A DNA stretch of 64,000 nucleotides. It comes from Colwellia sp. M166. Its GTDB lineage: Bacteria; Pseudomonadota; Gammaproteobacteria; Enterobacterales; Alteromonadaceae. The notes below the pieces were generated by a model. The model saw only the letters and a program-made list of their open reading frames with translations, had not been told where the DNA came from and made no database searches. Below are positions 48,301 through 56,959 of this stretch, one piece after another. The translations under genes and the position numbers were made by a program. Position 1 is the first letter of the stretch. Each line of letters begins with the position of its first letter. Location: contig NZ_CP040755.1 of NCBI RefSeq assembly GCF_024585285.1, forward strand, positions 2,914,001-2,978,000. Direction: 5' to 3'.

Positions 48301-48585
48301 ATGCATGCTGGTACTAAGCGTTTTAGAGCAATATTGTTAACTTCGATAACCACGTTTATTGGTTTAGTACCCATTATCTTTTTTGAGGTCAGCGCACAAG
48401 CACAAATTGTTATTCCAATGGCTGTGTCGTTAGCTTTTGGTGTGCTATTTGCTACGATAGTAACGTTGGTACTCATCCCTTGTCTTTATTTGATCATTGA
48501 AGATTTGAGAGTGATGTTTAGGCGTAAGAAAAAAGTAGCAACAGATGATTCAGCTGCTTTAGATAGCCTTAAGAGTGGGGCTTAA
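45385..48585 (+). CDS. RND efflux transporter permease (AcrB/HAE family)
   Basis: 1066 aa with the 12-helix RND layout: TM1 near residue 32 (LLMIFILVGGFFTI), two large periplasmic loops, TM2-6 at about 350-500, TM7 near 550 and TM8-12 from about 890. The TM4 proton-relay Asp pair is present (GIVVDDAIVMGE). In TM10 the motif is GVVVNDSLVMVDY, where AcrB has GLSAKNAILIVEF, so the relay Lys is Asn here. Substrate is unknown; multidrug or envelope lipid export are both possible. Followed by a strong terminator. Confidence 0.93.
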   Translation: MTTATAKKSPEIDHTIDTNTGLIAWFARNSVAANLLMIFILVGGFFTIQTINKQMFPQVKINWISYAAPYPGAAPQEVEEGITIKIEEALETVQGLKRVITYSNRNFSNGWFEVELDYDPQVVLEEVKSAIDSISSFPDGMERIKVEREKFRQEVMYLSLYGDLTNGELKELGRKIHNEIQQLPTINISDLFSGLDYEISIEVSKDKLREYGLSFNDIANAVRSYSRNMSAGQIRAENGYINLRVENQAYRGHEFEQIPVLTLADGTRVVLGEIATIIDGFEEGLQYSKFNGQNSVTLFIGAADNQSITGIANVIKKYVDDKAAVLPPGVKLETWVDMTYYLDGRLDMMIDNMKSGAVLVFLMLALFLRVRLAFWVMMGLPVCFLGTLLVMPLEFVNVTINVISLFAFILVLGIVVDDAIVMGESAHEEIEEHGHSTDNVIRGVKRVAMPATFGVLTTIAVFLPFLFGEGPSSAFGKAIGSVVILCLIFSLIESKLILPAHLVKMKIKAFNPKNPVDRLRLWVDTKLKAFIENVYSPSLALFVQYRYAVLMFFISLMLISAGLFSGGFVRFVGQPKIPHDFPRVSVEMNVDASEKATLETLLNIQGIINRIDKEIEAEYGNSMISDMQVDLRSRTSGQLMVKLVIPELRPINTFELADLWRAAIPNYPGVKSFTIGDNLFGGGRDDGDIAFRLESKNDAELLAAAKELKAKLNSLKGIGDVNDSRQTSAKEVQFELKPLAYSLNLTLAEIASQVSYSFYGLEAQRILRDSEEVKVMVRYPLAQRSSIGHVDDVMIQAPNGAELPLSELAVITLQDGVTRIRRENGNRTINVWASVDAEQVEPFKVANDIRDNFIPELIKKYPQVKSEVTGSIQEEMEGADSQLRDFIISSLIIFSLLAIPLKSYAQATMIMVVIPFGIIGAVLGHFMLGMDLSALSVMGILAAAGVVVNDSLVMVDYVNNARKRGVHLKDAVMHAGTKRFRAILLTSITTFIGLVPIIFFEVSAQAQIVIPMAVSLAFGVLFATIVTLVLIPCLYLIIEDLRVMFRRKKKVATDDSAALDSLKSGA

Positions 48586-48626
48586 CGGTAACTCAATAAC
48601 CAGAATATAAGTTAACGTTCAACATT

Positions 48627-48655
48627 AAAAAGCCATCACAATGTGATGGCTTTTT
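48627..48655. terminator. Intrinsic terminator after the RND operon
   Basis: A perfect 13-bp stem (48627-48639 with 48643-48655, core GCCATCAC) has a 3-base loop, a leading A-run and a trailing T-run, so it can act in both directions. Confidence 0.92.
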
Positions 48656-48742
48656 ATTGAATAAATCCACGGCTATTTAACTTCGGTTAGATTTAATGAC
48701 CGTCATAGTACATTGATAGATAAAGCACTATTAGGATTGGGA

Positions 48743-49582
48743 TTATTTAACACCAAGCTCTCTTAAGCGTTCTAATAAATAGCTTGCTTGGGTATGATTT
48801 TTGGAAAGTACGACTTCACTACGAGGATGTAAAAATAATGGTAAAGAGATGCGTGATCTACCCGAGTTTTCACCTGTTGGATTAATGACTCTATGGCTGG
48901 TTGAAGGAAAGTAGCCTTGCGACGCCTCTTGTAACATGTCACCAATGTTAACAATTAAATGGCCGAAGTCACCGGGAACATCTAACCATTCACCATCTTG
49001 AGCTTGTACCTGTAAGCCAGGCTCGTTCGCTGCCGGTAAAATGGTCAATAAGTTGATGTCTTCATGGGCTGCAGCACGAATGGCTCCTGGCTCTTCTGTA
49101 CCATTGAATGGCGGGTAATGAAGAATACGCAATAAAGTATTCGGTGTATCCATGATCATATTTGATAGCGACTCTGAATAATGAGCTGACACATCGGCAG
49201 GACTATATTTTTCAACCCAATCAAGCAATTCACTGGCAAGATCAGAAGCCATTTTATAATAATTAAGAATATCTTCTGCCAAGTGCTGTGGAATACGACC
49301 CCAAGGGTAAACATGATAATATTCTTTGATATCTTTTTTACTATGGCCTTTAGCCGTTTCAGAAATTTCTGGCGCAAAATAGCCGTCTTGTTTTTCAGGA
49401 TCAAAGGCAAACGCTTGTTTCTCATCTTCAGTAAAAAACGTATACCAATCTTGATATATTTTTTCTACTAATGTTTGTTGAATTGGATGGTTAGTTAATA
49501 CGCCAAAACCCGTGTTACGTAAACTCTCGACAAACTTTTGTGCGGCATCGTTAGCCTGATAATCAACCACTTGTACTTGCAT
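48743..49582 (-). CDS. Isopenicillin N synthase-like 2-oxoglutarate/Fe(II) oxygenase
   Basis: 279 aa. A DIOX_N-like N-terminal domain is followed by the double-stranded beta-helix. Iron ligands are H-x-D in AAHEDINLL and the distal His in STSHRV; the 2OG-binding R-x-S is in SRISLPLF. Substrate is not predictable; the family also makes antibiotics, ethylene and hormones, but bacterial house copies are mostly unknown. GAGGA lies before the ATG. Single leftward gene. Confidence 0.88.
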   Translation of the reverse strand: MQVQVVDYQANDAAQKFVESLRNTGFGVLTNHPIQQTLVEKIYQDWYTFFTEDEKQAFAFDPEKQDGYFAPEISETAKGHSKKDIKEYYHVYPWGRIPQHLAEDILNYYKMASDLASELLDWVEKYSPADVSAHYSESLSNMIMDTPNTLLRILHYPPFNGTEEPGAIRAAAHEDINLLTILPAANEPGLQVQAQDGEWLDVPGDFGHLIVNIGDMLQEASQGYFPSTSHRVINPTGENSGRSRISLPLFLHPRSEVVLSKNHTQASYLLERLRELGVK

Positions 49583-49704
49583 AATTGTCCTCTAATACAA
49601 TAATCTTAATGCTTAATCTTTATTTTTAAGTATTATATACCCAAAACAAAAGGAAGTGGGGTAATTCATTGCCCCTGACAATAACACTAATAAACAGAAA
49701 ACTA

Positions 49705-50017
49705 ATACCAAACCTATTAAGTTTGTTCTCTCTCAGCGCTTACCAGCGGTTTGAGAACAACGATCATTTTTTGAATATAGTTATTCTATATGAAAGAAAT
49801 TATCAGCGGTTATCGAATTGCTGGCAAGTTCCCGAAGGGGAATTTTAAAAGGCTTATCATCGGTGTTATAGATTTTGACCAAGGTAATAACCATTATCTT
49901 CAAGCAATGCCTTGCCTGCATGGATGTAGGTACTTAGGTTCAGTCTGGAACTGTGAACCTGTGCCGCTAAGCTTTTTAAATTTCACTGAGTGGGAAGAAA
50001 CTTATTAGAATTGGTAT
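49705..50017. mobile_element. MITE-like element with 34-bp terminal inverted repeats
   Basis: 313 bases bounded by inverted repeats at 49705-49738 and 49984-50017 that match at 27 of 34 positions (ATACCAA, AAGTTT and CTCAG cores shared). The tetranucleotide ACTA flanks both ends (49701-49704 and 50018-50021), which fits a target-site duplication. It has no transposase. A 72-codon ORF at 49790-50008 fills most of it. Size, ends and target duplication fit a non-autonomous transposable element; the family is not recognised. Confidence 0.7.
49790..50008 (+). CDS. Small ORF carried by the MITE-like element
   Basis: 72 aa with no recognised domain; it holds three Cys residues in LHGCRYLGSVWNCEP-like text and ends inside the right terminal repeat. 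No good Shine-Dalgarno sequence. It may be a chance ORF or a remnant of a captured gene. Coding status is doubtful. Confidence 0.25.
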   Translation: MKEIISGYRIAGKFPKGNFKRLIIGVIDFDQGNNHYLQAMPCLHGCRYLGSVWNCEPVPLSFLNFTEWEETY

Positions 50018-50185
50018 ACTAGTGTGTTGTAATTCAATGAAAATACAGTTTAGGGTATTTTCCAATTTATACCAATACAGTCAATTTTTTTGCCGATAAA
50101 TTTACAATGAGATGATCTGGAATTAAGTAAAACCTAGCTTAGATCAAGTAGAATTAATTTTATATAGCATATAAAGAGAAGTAAC

Positions 50186-50473
50186 ATGATAAAGCAGTTT
50201 GTAATGATAGTTTTCGGGATATTAGTTTTCTCGGCATGTAGTTCCAATAATAACAGTTGTGAAGATGTAACATTAGCGTCAGAACAAGTACAACAATGTC
50301 AGTCGTTACACAAACAAATAATTAATGCTAAAAATAAGCCTTTGATGCGTACTGAGCTAGAACGAAGATATCAACAAGATTGTATTGATATTCGTTACTA
50401 TCGTGATGACAAGCAAGCAGGGGTTTGTGGTAATAAGGCCGCAGTTGCAGAAGCGCAAAAACTTAAAAAATAA
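50186..50473 (+). CDS. Small hypothetical lipoprotein
   Basis: 95 aa with a lipoprotein signal (VFGILVFSAC, lipobox FSAC, Cys at 18). After it come a Ser/Asn linker and a helical, charged body with four more Cys residues (SCED, QQCQ, DCID, GVCG) that could form two disulfides. AAGAGAAG precedes the ATG. Family not recognised. It lies about 100 bases ahead of the GGDEF-EAL gene, but no shared role can be claimed. Confidence 0.7.
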   Translation: MIKQFVMIVFGILVFSACSSNNNSCEDVTLASEQVQQCQSLHKQIINAKNKPLMRTELERRYQQDCIDIRYYRDDKQAGVCGNKAAVAEAQKLKK

Positions 50474-50571
50474 CCTAAGAATTTTGCCTGTAAATGTTAC
50501 TGATTTTTGTTATTTTAATTTGCCTTTAATAAGGCAGTAAACAGATAACTGATCCGATTCATAAAATTTAA

Positions 50572-53151
50572 ATGTGTAGTATGGTGGAAAAGTTGACAGA
50601 TTTATTAGAACCCTTAGCTAATTCGAATGCAGATTTGACAACAGAACCTATCGTTTTATTGAATAAATACCAGAAACTGCAAGACCGCTATACGGCTTTA
50701 TTTAAGCTTAACCAACTTTCAATAGATTGCGCTAACCTAAATACTTTTTTCGAACAAGTACATCGCTCTATTGCCTCAGTAATGAGCGCTAATAATTTTT
50801 ATATCGTGCTCTATGATCAAACATTATCAACCTTGGATTTGACTTATCACGTTGATGAAAAAGATGAAATGGAAAAGCGTATTTATTCGCTCAATGATTT
50901 CAGTGGCTCAATGACAAATTATGTTATTGAAACTGGTAAGACTTTATTGGCGACACCTGAAGTTATTGCACAATTAGAACAAGAGGAAAAAATTAAGGCT
51001 GTTGGGGCTGCAAGTATTGATTGGCTTGGTGTACCCCTGATACATGATGGCTTTGTTATCGGGGTGATGGCGGTACAAAGTTACTCTGCCGAGACCCGTT
51101 ATCAAGAATCTGAACGTGATTTACTCGAGTTTACTGCGCAACATATTGTAACCGCATTGACACGATTACAAGATCGAGGACGTTTACAAGCAGCCGTCGA
51201 CGCAAGAACACGAGAGTTGATGCAACAAATTCGTGACCGTGAAAAGGCTGAATTGTTACAAGAATCATTGTATCGAATTTCTGAGTTGACCAATGATCCT
51301 GATCTAGATATTGATAAGTTTTATGGCATGGTTCATAACATTGTCGGCCAGTTAATCAATGCTGAGAACTTTTACATTGCTAAATATAACCCTAGTAATG
51401 AAGAGCTGTTTTTTGCCTATGTTCAAGATCAACAAGCAAATGATGAAACATTTTATCAGCCAAGAAAACTGTCGAATCGTTTTACTGAATTAGTACTTAG
51501 AAGTGGCGAAACCGTGTTGCTTGATCAACAAAGCATGCTGACTTTGCATCAACAAGGAAAAACCATTAAGCCTGAGCCTGAAGTTGTGTCCTGGCTTGGT
51601 GTGCCCCTAATTGATTCTGGTGACGTTATTGGTGCTATGGTTTTACAAAGTTATCAGCAATCAACACGCTTTACCGAGCAAGATGCTGAGTTATTGCGTT
51701 TTGTCTCACGGCATGTCGCATCCGCGATGCAACGTCGTGAAATTGCAGATTACAAACGCAAAGCTCATGAATTACTCGAGCACCAAGTCAAATTACGAAC
51801 AATGGCGTTAGAAGATGAAATAAAACAGCGTAAAACTGCGGAAGAAAAACTTAAACATGCCGCATCACATGATATTTTAACCGGCTTACCTAATCGAGCG
51901 GTTTTCCTTGATTTATTAAATAACGCTATCGCTCGTAATAAGCGCCGACCTGCATTTAAATTTGCCGTTTTGTTTCTTGATTTAGACCGTTTTAAAGTTG
52001 TCAATGATAGTCTTGGCCATCACGCTGGCGATAAGCTGTTGAAAAAAATTGCTACAGCACTGATTGATGTGGTTCGAGATACGGATACCGTCGCACGTTT
52101 AGGAGGTGATGAATTTGTTATCTTGGTTGAAGATCTTGAGAGTGATGATGTTGCATACGATATTGCTAACAGAATAACTGAGTTATTATCTGCCCCTTTT
52201 AATATTGAAAACCAGTCGGTATTTATTGGCACCAGTATCGGCGTGTTATTTAATAATGAGCGTTATGGTAGTGCTGATAATATGCTCAGAGATGCCGATA
52301 TCGCCATGTACCACGCGAAAGATAAAGGTAAAGGACGCTACGAAGTTTTTGACTCGAGTATGCATAAAAAAGTGCAAAATGCTTTATCGTTAGAAGTGGA
52401 TATTCGAGAAGCTATTGCTAATCAAGAGTTTGTGCCTTATTTTCAGCCAATAGTTCAAATGACTGACGGTAAAATTATTGGTTTTGAAGCCTTGGCAAGG
52501 TGGCCGAGTGAAAAGCGTGGTTTTGTTTTCCCTAATGATTTCATTCCATTGGCAGAAGAAACTAATTTAGTGATGGAGATTGATCTACAAATCTTAGAAA
52601 AATCATGTCGACAGCTTAAGCTTTGGCAGCAACGCCTCGGTTTAGAGCACCTTTATGTGAGTTGCAATTTTTATTGTAATCACTTTTTTAGTGTTAGTTT
52701 ACCGCAAGATATCCAAGCTATTATTGATAAAACAGGTGTAAAACCGCACCAAGTACGTGTTGAGTTGACTGAGCGTGCGTTATTAGAAAATAATGATCTG
52801 GTATTGAAAAATATGTATGCCTTGAAAAAAATGGGCGTAAAAATATTACTTGATGACTTTGGCACCGGTTATTCGAGTTTAAGCTATTTACATCGCTTTC
52901 CCATGGATGTGTTAAAAATTGATCGTTCTTTTATTGAAAATGTTCATGAACGTGGCAACCATCAAGCAATAATTAAAACCATTATTGATTTAGCCGCTAA
53001 CTTAAATATGGCCACAATAGGCGAAGGCATTGAGAATGTTGCCGATGCGGAACTCTTAAGAAAAATGGGTTGTATTTATGGTCAAGGTTTTTACTACTTT
53101 AAGCCTTTACCTGCGGATGATATTGAATGCTTTTTACTGAGCAAATGTTGA
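50572..53151 (+). CDS. GAF-GAF-GGDEF-EAL c-di-GMP enzyme
   Basis: 859 aa, soluble. Two GAF domains of like sequence (about 45-205 and 235-385, each with a WLGVPLI and a VMAVQSY or MVLQSY strand) are followed by a coiled coil. The GGDEF domain has intact GGDEF near residue 510 and an I-site RxxD (RDTD) five residues earlier. The EAL domain has EAL near 638, xLTER, DDFGTGYSSLSYL and GEGIEN, so both halves look catalytic. Start at 50572 or 50581; no clear ribosome site. Probably signal-switched. Confidence 0.93.
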   Translation: MCSMVEKLTDLLEPLANSNADLTTEPIVLLNKYQKLQDRYTALFKLNQLSIDCANLNTFFEQVHRSIASVMSANNFYIVLYDQTLSTLDLTYHVDEKDEMEKRIYSLNDFSGSMTNYVIETGKTLLATPEVIAQLEQEEKIKAVGAASIDWLGVPLIHDGFVIGVMAVQSYSAETRYQESERDLLEFTAQHIVTALTRLQDRGRLQAAVDARTRELMQQIRDREKAELLQESLYRISELTNDPDLDIDKFYGMVHNIVGQLINAENFYIAKYNPSNEELFFAYVQDQQANDETFYQPRKLSNRFTELVLRSGETVLLDQQSMLTLHQQGKTIKPEPEVVSWLGVPLIDSGDVIGAMVLQSYQQSTRFTEQDAELLRFVSRHVASAMQRREIADYKRKAHELLEHQVKLRTMALEDEIKQRKTAEEKLKHAASHDILTGLPNRAVFLDLLNNAIARNKRRPAFKFAVLFLDLDRFKVVNDSLGHHAGDKLLKKIATALIDVVRDTDTVARLGGDEFVILVEDLESDDVAYDIANRITELLSAPFNIENQSVFIGTSIGVLFNNERYGSADNMLRDADIAMYHAKDKGKGRYEVFDSSMHKKVQNALSLEVDIREAIANQEFVPYFQPIVQMTDGKIIGFEALARWPSEKRGFVFPNDFIPLAEETNLVMEIDLQILEKSCRQLKLWQQRLGLEHLYVSCNFYCNHFFSVSLPQDIQAIIDKTGVKPHQVRVELTERALLENNDLVLKNMYALKKMGVKILLDDFGTGYSSLSYLHRFPMDVLKIDRSFIENVHERGNHQAIIKTIIDLAANLNMATIGEGIENVADAELLRKMGCIYGQGFYYFKPLPADDIECFLLSKC

Positions 53152-53461
53152 CAGATAAGTTATTTTCTTTTTGCTTGCTCAGAGCAGGCGTCAAAAGATA
53201 GTCATGACTTTAAGTTTTAGGCACTTCTTAATACCAAACCTATTAGACTTGGTATAATCTCACTCATATAGCCTTAAGTGGTCACTTCTTTCGATACAAT
53301 GCTATTAGTCATCGGTAAACCTAAAAAATCACAGCTTTGAAAAATTAATAATGCTCAAGGTTTTCTGACTGAAATCGGCTAACGAATATGTTGGCGTTTC
53401 GAGATTTTTTGCGGTAATTTATTCCGCTAATAAAGCCATTAACTTTAAAGCTGACTGACAG
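53152..53461. other. Intergenic region with a short palindrome
   Basis: 310 bases without a supported gene. It contains the palindromic ATACCAA relative at 53231-53255. The rest shows no convincing promoter or terminator by eye. Confidence 0.5.
53231..53255. repeat. Short ATACCAA...TTGGTAT palindrome
   Basis: 25 bases in which ATACCAA and TTGGTAT are perfect inverted ends around an 11-base centre (ACCTATTAGAC). It has the same ends as the MITE-like element at 49705 and the element at 62236, without the inner part. Confidence 0.6.
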
Positions 53462-53941
53462 ATGACAAGTAGCAAACCCAAGGTCTTAGATCGTATTGAT
53501 TTAACTATTTTAGATGTTTTACAAAAAAATGGTCGCATTTCAAATAGTACTTTAGCACAGCGTGTTAATTTAAGTGCTAGTCCTTGTTTAGAGCGAGTAA
53601 AACGTCTCGAGCATGAAGGGTATATTGAATCTTATGGGGCTTTTTTAAATGCCAGTAAATTAAAGTACGGTATGACAGCATTTATTCAAGTGACGCTTGA
53701 TCGCACTACCGCTGATATTTTCAATAAGTTTCGTAGTGAAGTTATTGAAATTAAAGAGGTCGCAGAATGTCATATGGTTGCAGGAGGCTTTGATTACTTA
53801 GTGAAGGTATGCTTCGAAGACATGGCAGCATATCGTGCATTATTAGGTGCAATTGTGGAGTTATCTGGTGTTTCCCAAACACATACTTACATCGTTACTG
53901 AACATGTTAAACGACACTCTGGTGTCCCCATTTTTGATTGA
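53462..53941 (+). CDS. Lrp/AsnC family transcriptional regulator
   Basis: 159 aa. N-terminal winged helix (LDRIDLTILDVLQKNGRISNSTLAQRVNLSASPCLERVKRLEHEGYI in pieces) and a C-terminal RAM ligand domain (AECHMVAGGFDYLVKV). The text is close to Lrp-like activators that bind amino acids and form octamers. Solo gene. No divergent amino-acid gene next to it, so the target cannot be guessed from position. Confidence 0.92.
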   Translation: MTSSKPKVLDRIDLTILDVLQKNGRISNSTLAQRVNLSASPCLERVKRLEHEGYIESYGAFLNASKLKYGMTAFIQVTLDRTTADIFNKFRSEVIEIKEVAECHMVAGGFDYLVKVCFEDMAAYRALLGAIVELSGVSQTHTYIVTEHVKRHSGVPIFD

Positions 53942-54183
53942 AAATAGCGCAATGCAAAGTTATAACAACACTATCTGTAGATAGCCTAATTTGCTTTTTC
54001 TACCCAGTGCTAGTTTTTTCAGATAACACTCGATATAGTGTTTTAATACTTTCTGGCTATTGCCATTGAGTGATATCAAAGGCTAGCACTTGCTTATAAA
54101 AATAAATAATAATACTCAATGACTCCTGGATACGCCATTTGCGAGTAATTCAAGCATCAATGAGCATAAGTTAACGAGAAACT

Positions 54184-55881
54184 ATGAAGTATATAATCCC
54201 GTCGAAAAAAAACAGCACAGTTAGTTTAATAGGCCTATTGGCTATAGCGCTATTGGCTTGCAATAAATCTCCAGCGCCAGTGACACAAGTGGCCAATGAA
54301 GAAGTGCCTCATCAAGTTAATGCCGATAACATAAAAGCACATGTTGAATTTCTTGCTGATGACACCTTGCAGGGCCGAGATACTGGTAGTCATGGCTATC
54401 AAATAGCGGCTAACTATGTGAAATCTTACTTTAAACAACTGGGTTTAACGCCAAAGGGTACAAGCATTGTGGGTCAGGAGCGTGGTTTTGAACAGCAAGT
54501 ACGCTTTCGTAAAAGTTACCTTATTGATGGCTCTGCTCGCGCTATTATTCATGGTTTAAAAGGTGATATCGAACTTGAGCATGCAACAGAGTTTTTGACT
54601 TCTGGTTCGAGTTTACAAAATGATAGCGCTATTACGGCTTCAACCGTATTTGTTGGCTACGGGGTCGTATCGCCAGAGTTTGGCTACAATGATTATGACA
54701 ATATTGATGTTAAAGGTAAAATTGTTGTGGCTTTAACCGGTAGGCCTGATGACTTACCGTCAGAAGAAGGCGCGCATATTGGTGCAAGTGCAGAAAAGAG
54801 CCGTCACGCTGCAGAACATGGTGCGATAGGTTTTATCACGCTACATACGCCTAAGCGGGAAAAAGTACGTAGTTTTGAAAAATCAGCACAATATGCCCAA
54901 ACACCACGTTTGAGTTGGCTGACGAAAGACAATGTGCCGTTTGGTACGCAGCCGGAAATATTGGCAGGTGCCTATCTTCATCAAACTGCTGCAAAAGCTT
55001 TATTTACTGGTGCAGTAAGAACGTTAGAAGATATTTATAGCGCAGATACCAATAATAATGCGATTAAAGGTTTTGCTTTACCGTACAAAGTTACCCTGAA
55101 AAACCGCTCTCGTTATGAAGAAATCACGAGTCCGAATATTATTGCTGCGGTTGAAGGTAGTGATCAGCAGCTGAAAAATGAATATGTTGTTTTTAGTGCC
55201 CATCTTGATCACATAGGCATAAGTTCAGATGCTGGCGATGACGATACTATTAATAATGGCGCGCTAGACAATGCTTCAGGTGTTGCTATTTTACTCGAAA
55301 CAGCACGTCTATTAGCCGAAATGCCAATAAAACCTAAACGTTCTGTGCTATTTGTTGTGGTGACCGGCGAGGAAAAAGGCTTGTTGGGCTCAAGTTACTT
55401 TGCTAATAATCCAACCATACCGGTCATGCAATTAGTGGCAAATGTTAATTTAGATATGCCATTAATTCTTTATCCATTTGCGGATGTTATAGCGTTTGGT
55501 TCAACGCATTCAACCATGGGAAAAATTGTTGCCACAGCGGCAAATAAAATTAACATCGAACTCAGTGAAGATCCCATGCCGGAACAAGCACTTTTTACCC
55601 GTAGTGATCACTACAGCTTTGTTAAAGCTGGTATTCCATCGGTCTTTTTAATGACCGGCTTTAAATCAACTGATGAGAGTATTGATGGTGGTGCGGTGTT
55701 TGGTGACTTCTTAAAAAATCACTATCATCAACACAGTGATGAAATTACCTTACCCATTAACTATCAGGCCGCAGCAAGCTTTGCATTGGTTAATATGATG
55801 ATAGGTTTAGAAATCGCTAATCAAGTTGAGCGTCCTCAATGGCATGATGGCGATTTTTTTGCTGTTACTTTCGCACAATAA
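54184..55881 (+). CDS. Lipoprotein M28-family metallopeptidase with PA domain
   Basis: 565 aa. Lipobox LLAC (Cys at about 21) marks a lipoprotein. A PA-like insert lies at about residues 120-290. Zinc ligands: H340-x-D342 in SAHLDHIG, Asp in GALDNASG, the Glu pair in TGEEKGLLG, Asp in NLDMP and late His in RSDHYSF. Length and order fit the aminopeptidase branch of M28. It is unlike the first M28 gene in the window in anchoring and sequence. ACGAG precedes the ATG. Confidence 0.88.
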   Translation: MKYIIPSKKNSTVSLIGLLAIALLACNKSPAPVTQVANEEVPHQVNADNIKAHVEFLADDTLQGRDTGSHGYQIAANYVKSYFKQLGLTPKGTSIVGQERGFEQQVRFRKSYLIDGSARAIIHGLKGDIELEHATEFLTSGSSLQNDSAITASTVFVGYGVVSPEFGYNDYDNIDVKGKIVVALTGRPDDLPSEEGAHIGASAEKSRHAAEHGAIGFITLHTPKREKVRSFEKSAQYAQTPRLSWLTKDNVPFGTQPEILAGAYLHQTAAKALFTGAVRTLEDIYSADTNNNAIKGFALPYKVTLKNRSRYEEITSPNIIAAVEGSDQQLKNEYVVFSAHLDHIGISSDAGDDDTINNGALDNASGVAILLETARLLAEMPIKPKRSVLFVVVTGEEKGLLGSSYFANNPTIPVMQLVANVNLDMPLILYPFADVIAFGSTHSTMGKIVATAANKINIELSEDPMPEQALFTRSDHYSFVKAGIPSVFLMTGFKSTDESIDGGAVFGDFLKNHYHQHSDEITLPINYQAAASFALVNMMIGLEIANQVERPQWHDGDFFAVTFAQ

Positions 55882-55932
55882 TTTTAAGTAGCGTGAATTT
55901 TACATGAAATCTATATAAGGATAGTGCAACTG

Positions 55933-56772
55933 ATGAATGCTCTTGAATATGCCATGCAAGCGAATGGCTCTTTTGCGCTACCTGATGCCTGTTTTAAAGT
56001 GAAAGCGCTAATGGAGGAGGATGACTCCACTATTGAAGATTTTGCCAATGTTATCAGTGTTGATCCATCGATGGCCTCGCGCTTATTGCAAATGGCTAAT
56101 AGTGCTATTTATAGCTTTTCAGGTGAAATTGGTACTATTTCACGTGCGATTACTATTATTGGCACACAAGCCATTTACAACATGATGTTGGTGGATGTTG
56201 CGGCAACAGCATTCAAACACTTTTCAAGTCAGTCGATAGATTTGAAAAGGTTTTGGCGTATGAGTGTATTTTGTGGTTTGGCAACGAAAAATTTAGCCAT
56301 TACTGCCGGCATTCGAGATATTGAGCGCTTATTTGTTGCTGGCTTATTACAAAATTTTGGTGAATTAATTGTTGCAAAAATCTCTCCTGAGTTGGCAAAA
56401 AAATGTGAGGCGTACAATGTTAATATCCTACCTTGGCAACTACAGCAACAGGTGCTCGGTTTTACTTACACTGAGGTTTCAGCAGAGCTGCTGAAAATCT
56501 GGCAAATTCCAGAAAAAATAATCTTACCTATTCGCCATTACAATAATGCTCAAAACATTGAAATTAATAAAGATGTGAAAGTTTTGTACCTTGCCTCACG
56601 ATTAGCATTGGTTGAATGTCACCCCGAGACATTTAACTATGATGATAATGTTGATGCAGCACTATGTCAGTCATTACATATATCAAAAGATGACCTAGAA
56701 GATGCAGCAAATTTTGCCACAATAGAAACTGAAAATATTCTCAATATTATGAATGCAAAATTTTATGGTTAG
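55933..56772 (+). CDS. HDOD domain protein
   Basis: 279 aa. The HDOD fold is seen from about residue 10 to 205 (LMEEDDSTIEDFANVISVDPSMASRLLQMANSA in pieces, RAITIIGTQAIYNM, VAGLLQNFGELIV). These lack HD catalytic residues and act as signalling or scaffold proteins, often near c-di-GMP and motility proteins. Start at the ATG 55933, with AAGGA 11 bases upstream; a GTG at 55924 is too close to it. Partner unknown. Confidence 0.85.
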   Translation: MNALEYAMQANGSFALPDACFKVKALMEEDDSTIEDFANVISVDPSMASRLLQMANSAIYSFSGEIGTISRAITIIGTQAIYNMMLVDVAATAFKHFSSQSIDLKRFWRMSVFCGLATKNLAITAGIRDIERLFVAGLLQNFGELIVAKISPELAKKCEAYNVNILPWQLQQQVLGFTYTEVSAELLKIWQIPEKIILPIRHYNNAQNIEINKDVKVLYLASRLALVECHPETFNYDDNVDAALCQSLHISKDDLEDAANFATIETENILNIMNAKFYG

Positions 56773-56959
56773 TGTTGCTTGGCAAGTGCAATAAATATTA
56801 TACACTTTGTTGGTTGTTGCTGACTTTCAAAACAAGACATTATTAACGAAGCCTGCTAGCATCGGTTGGTTGAATAAATTATATTATCTCAATAAAAATG
56901 GGCACTGTGTAGTAACAATTATAATTATTAGCCCTACAAAATTATTTCGAAGGATGTTT

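Noticed and set aside
48743..49582. Antibiotic biosynthesis cluster seeded by the isopenicillin N synthase-like gene
   Set aside because: No peptide synthetase, ligase or tailoring genes nearby; stand-alone oxygenases of this type are common.
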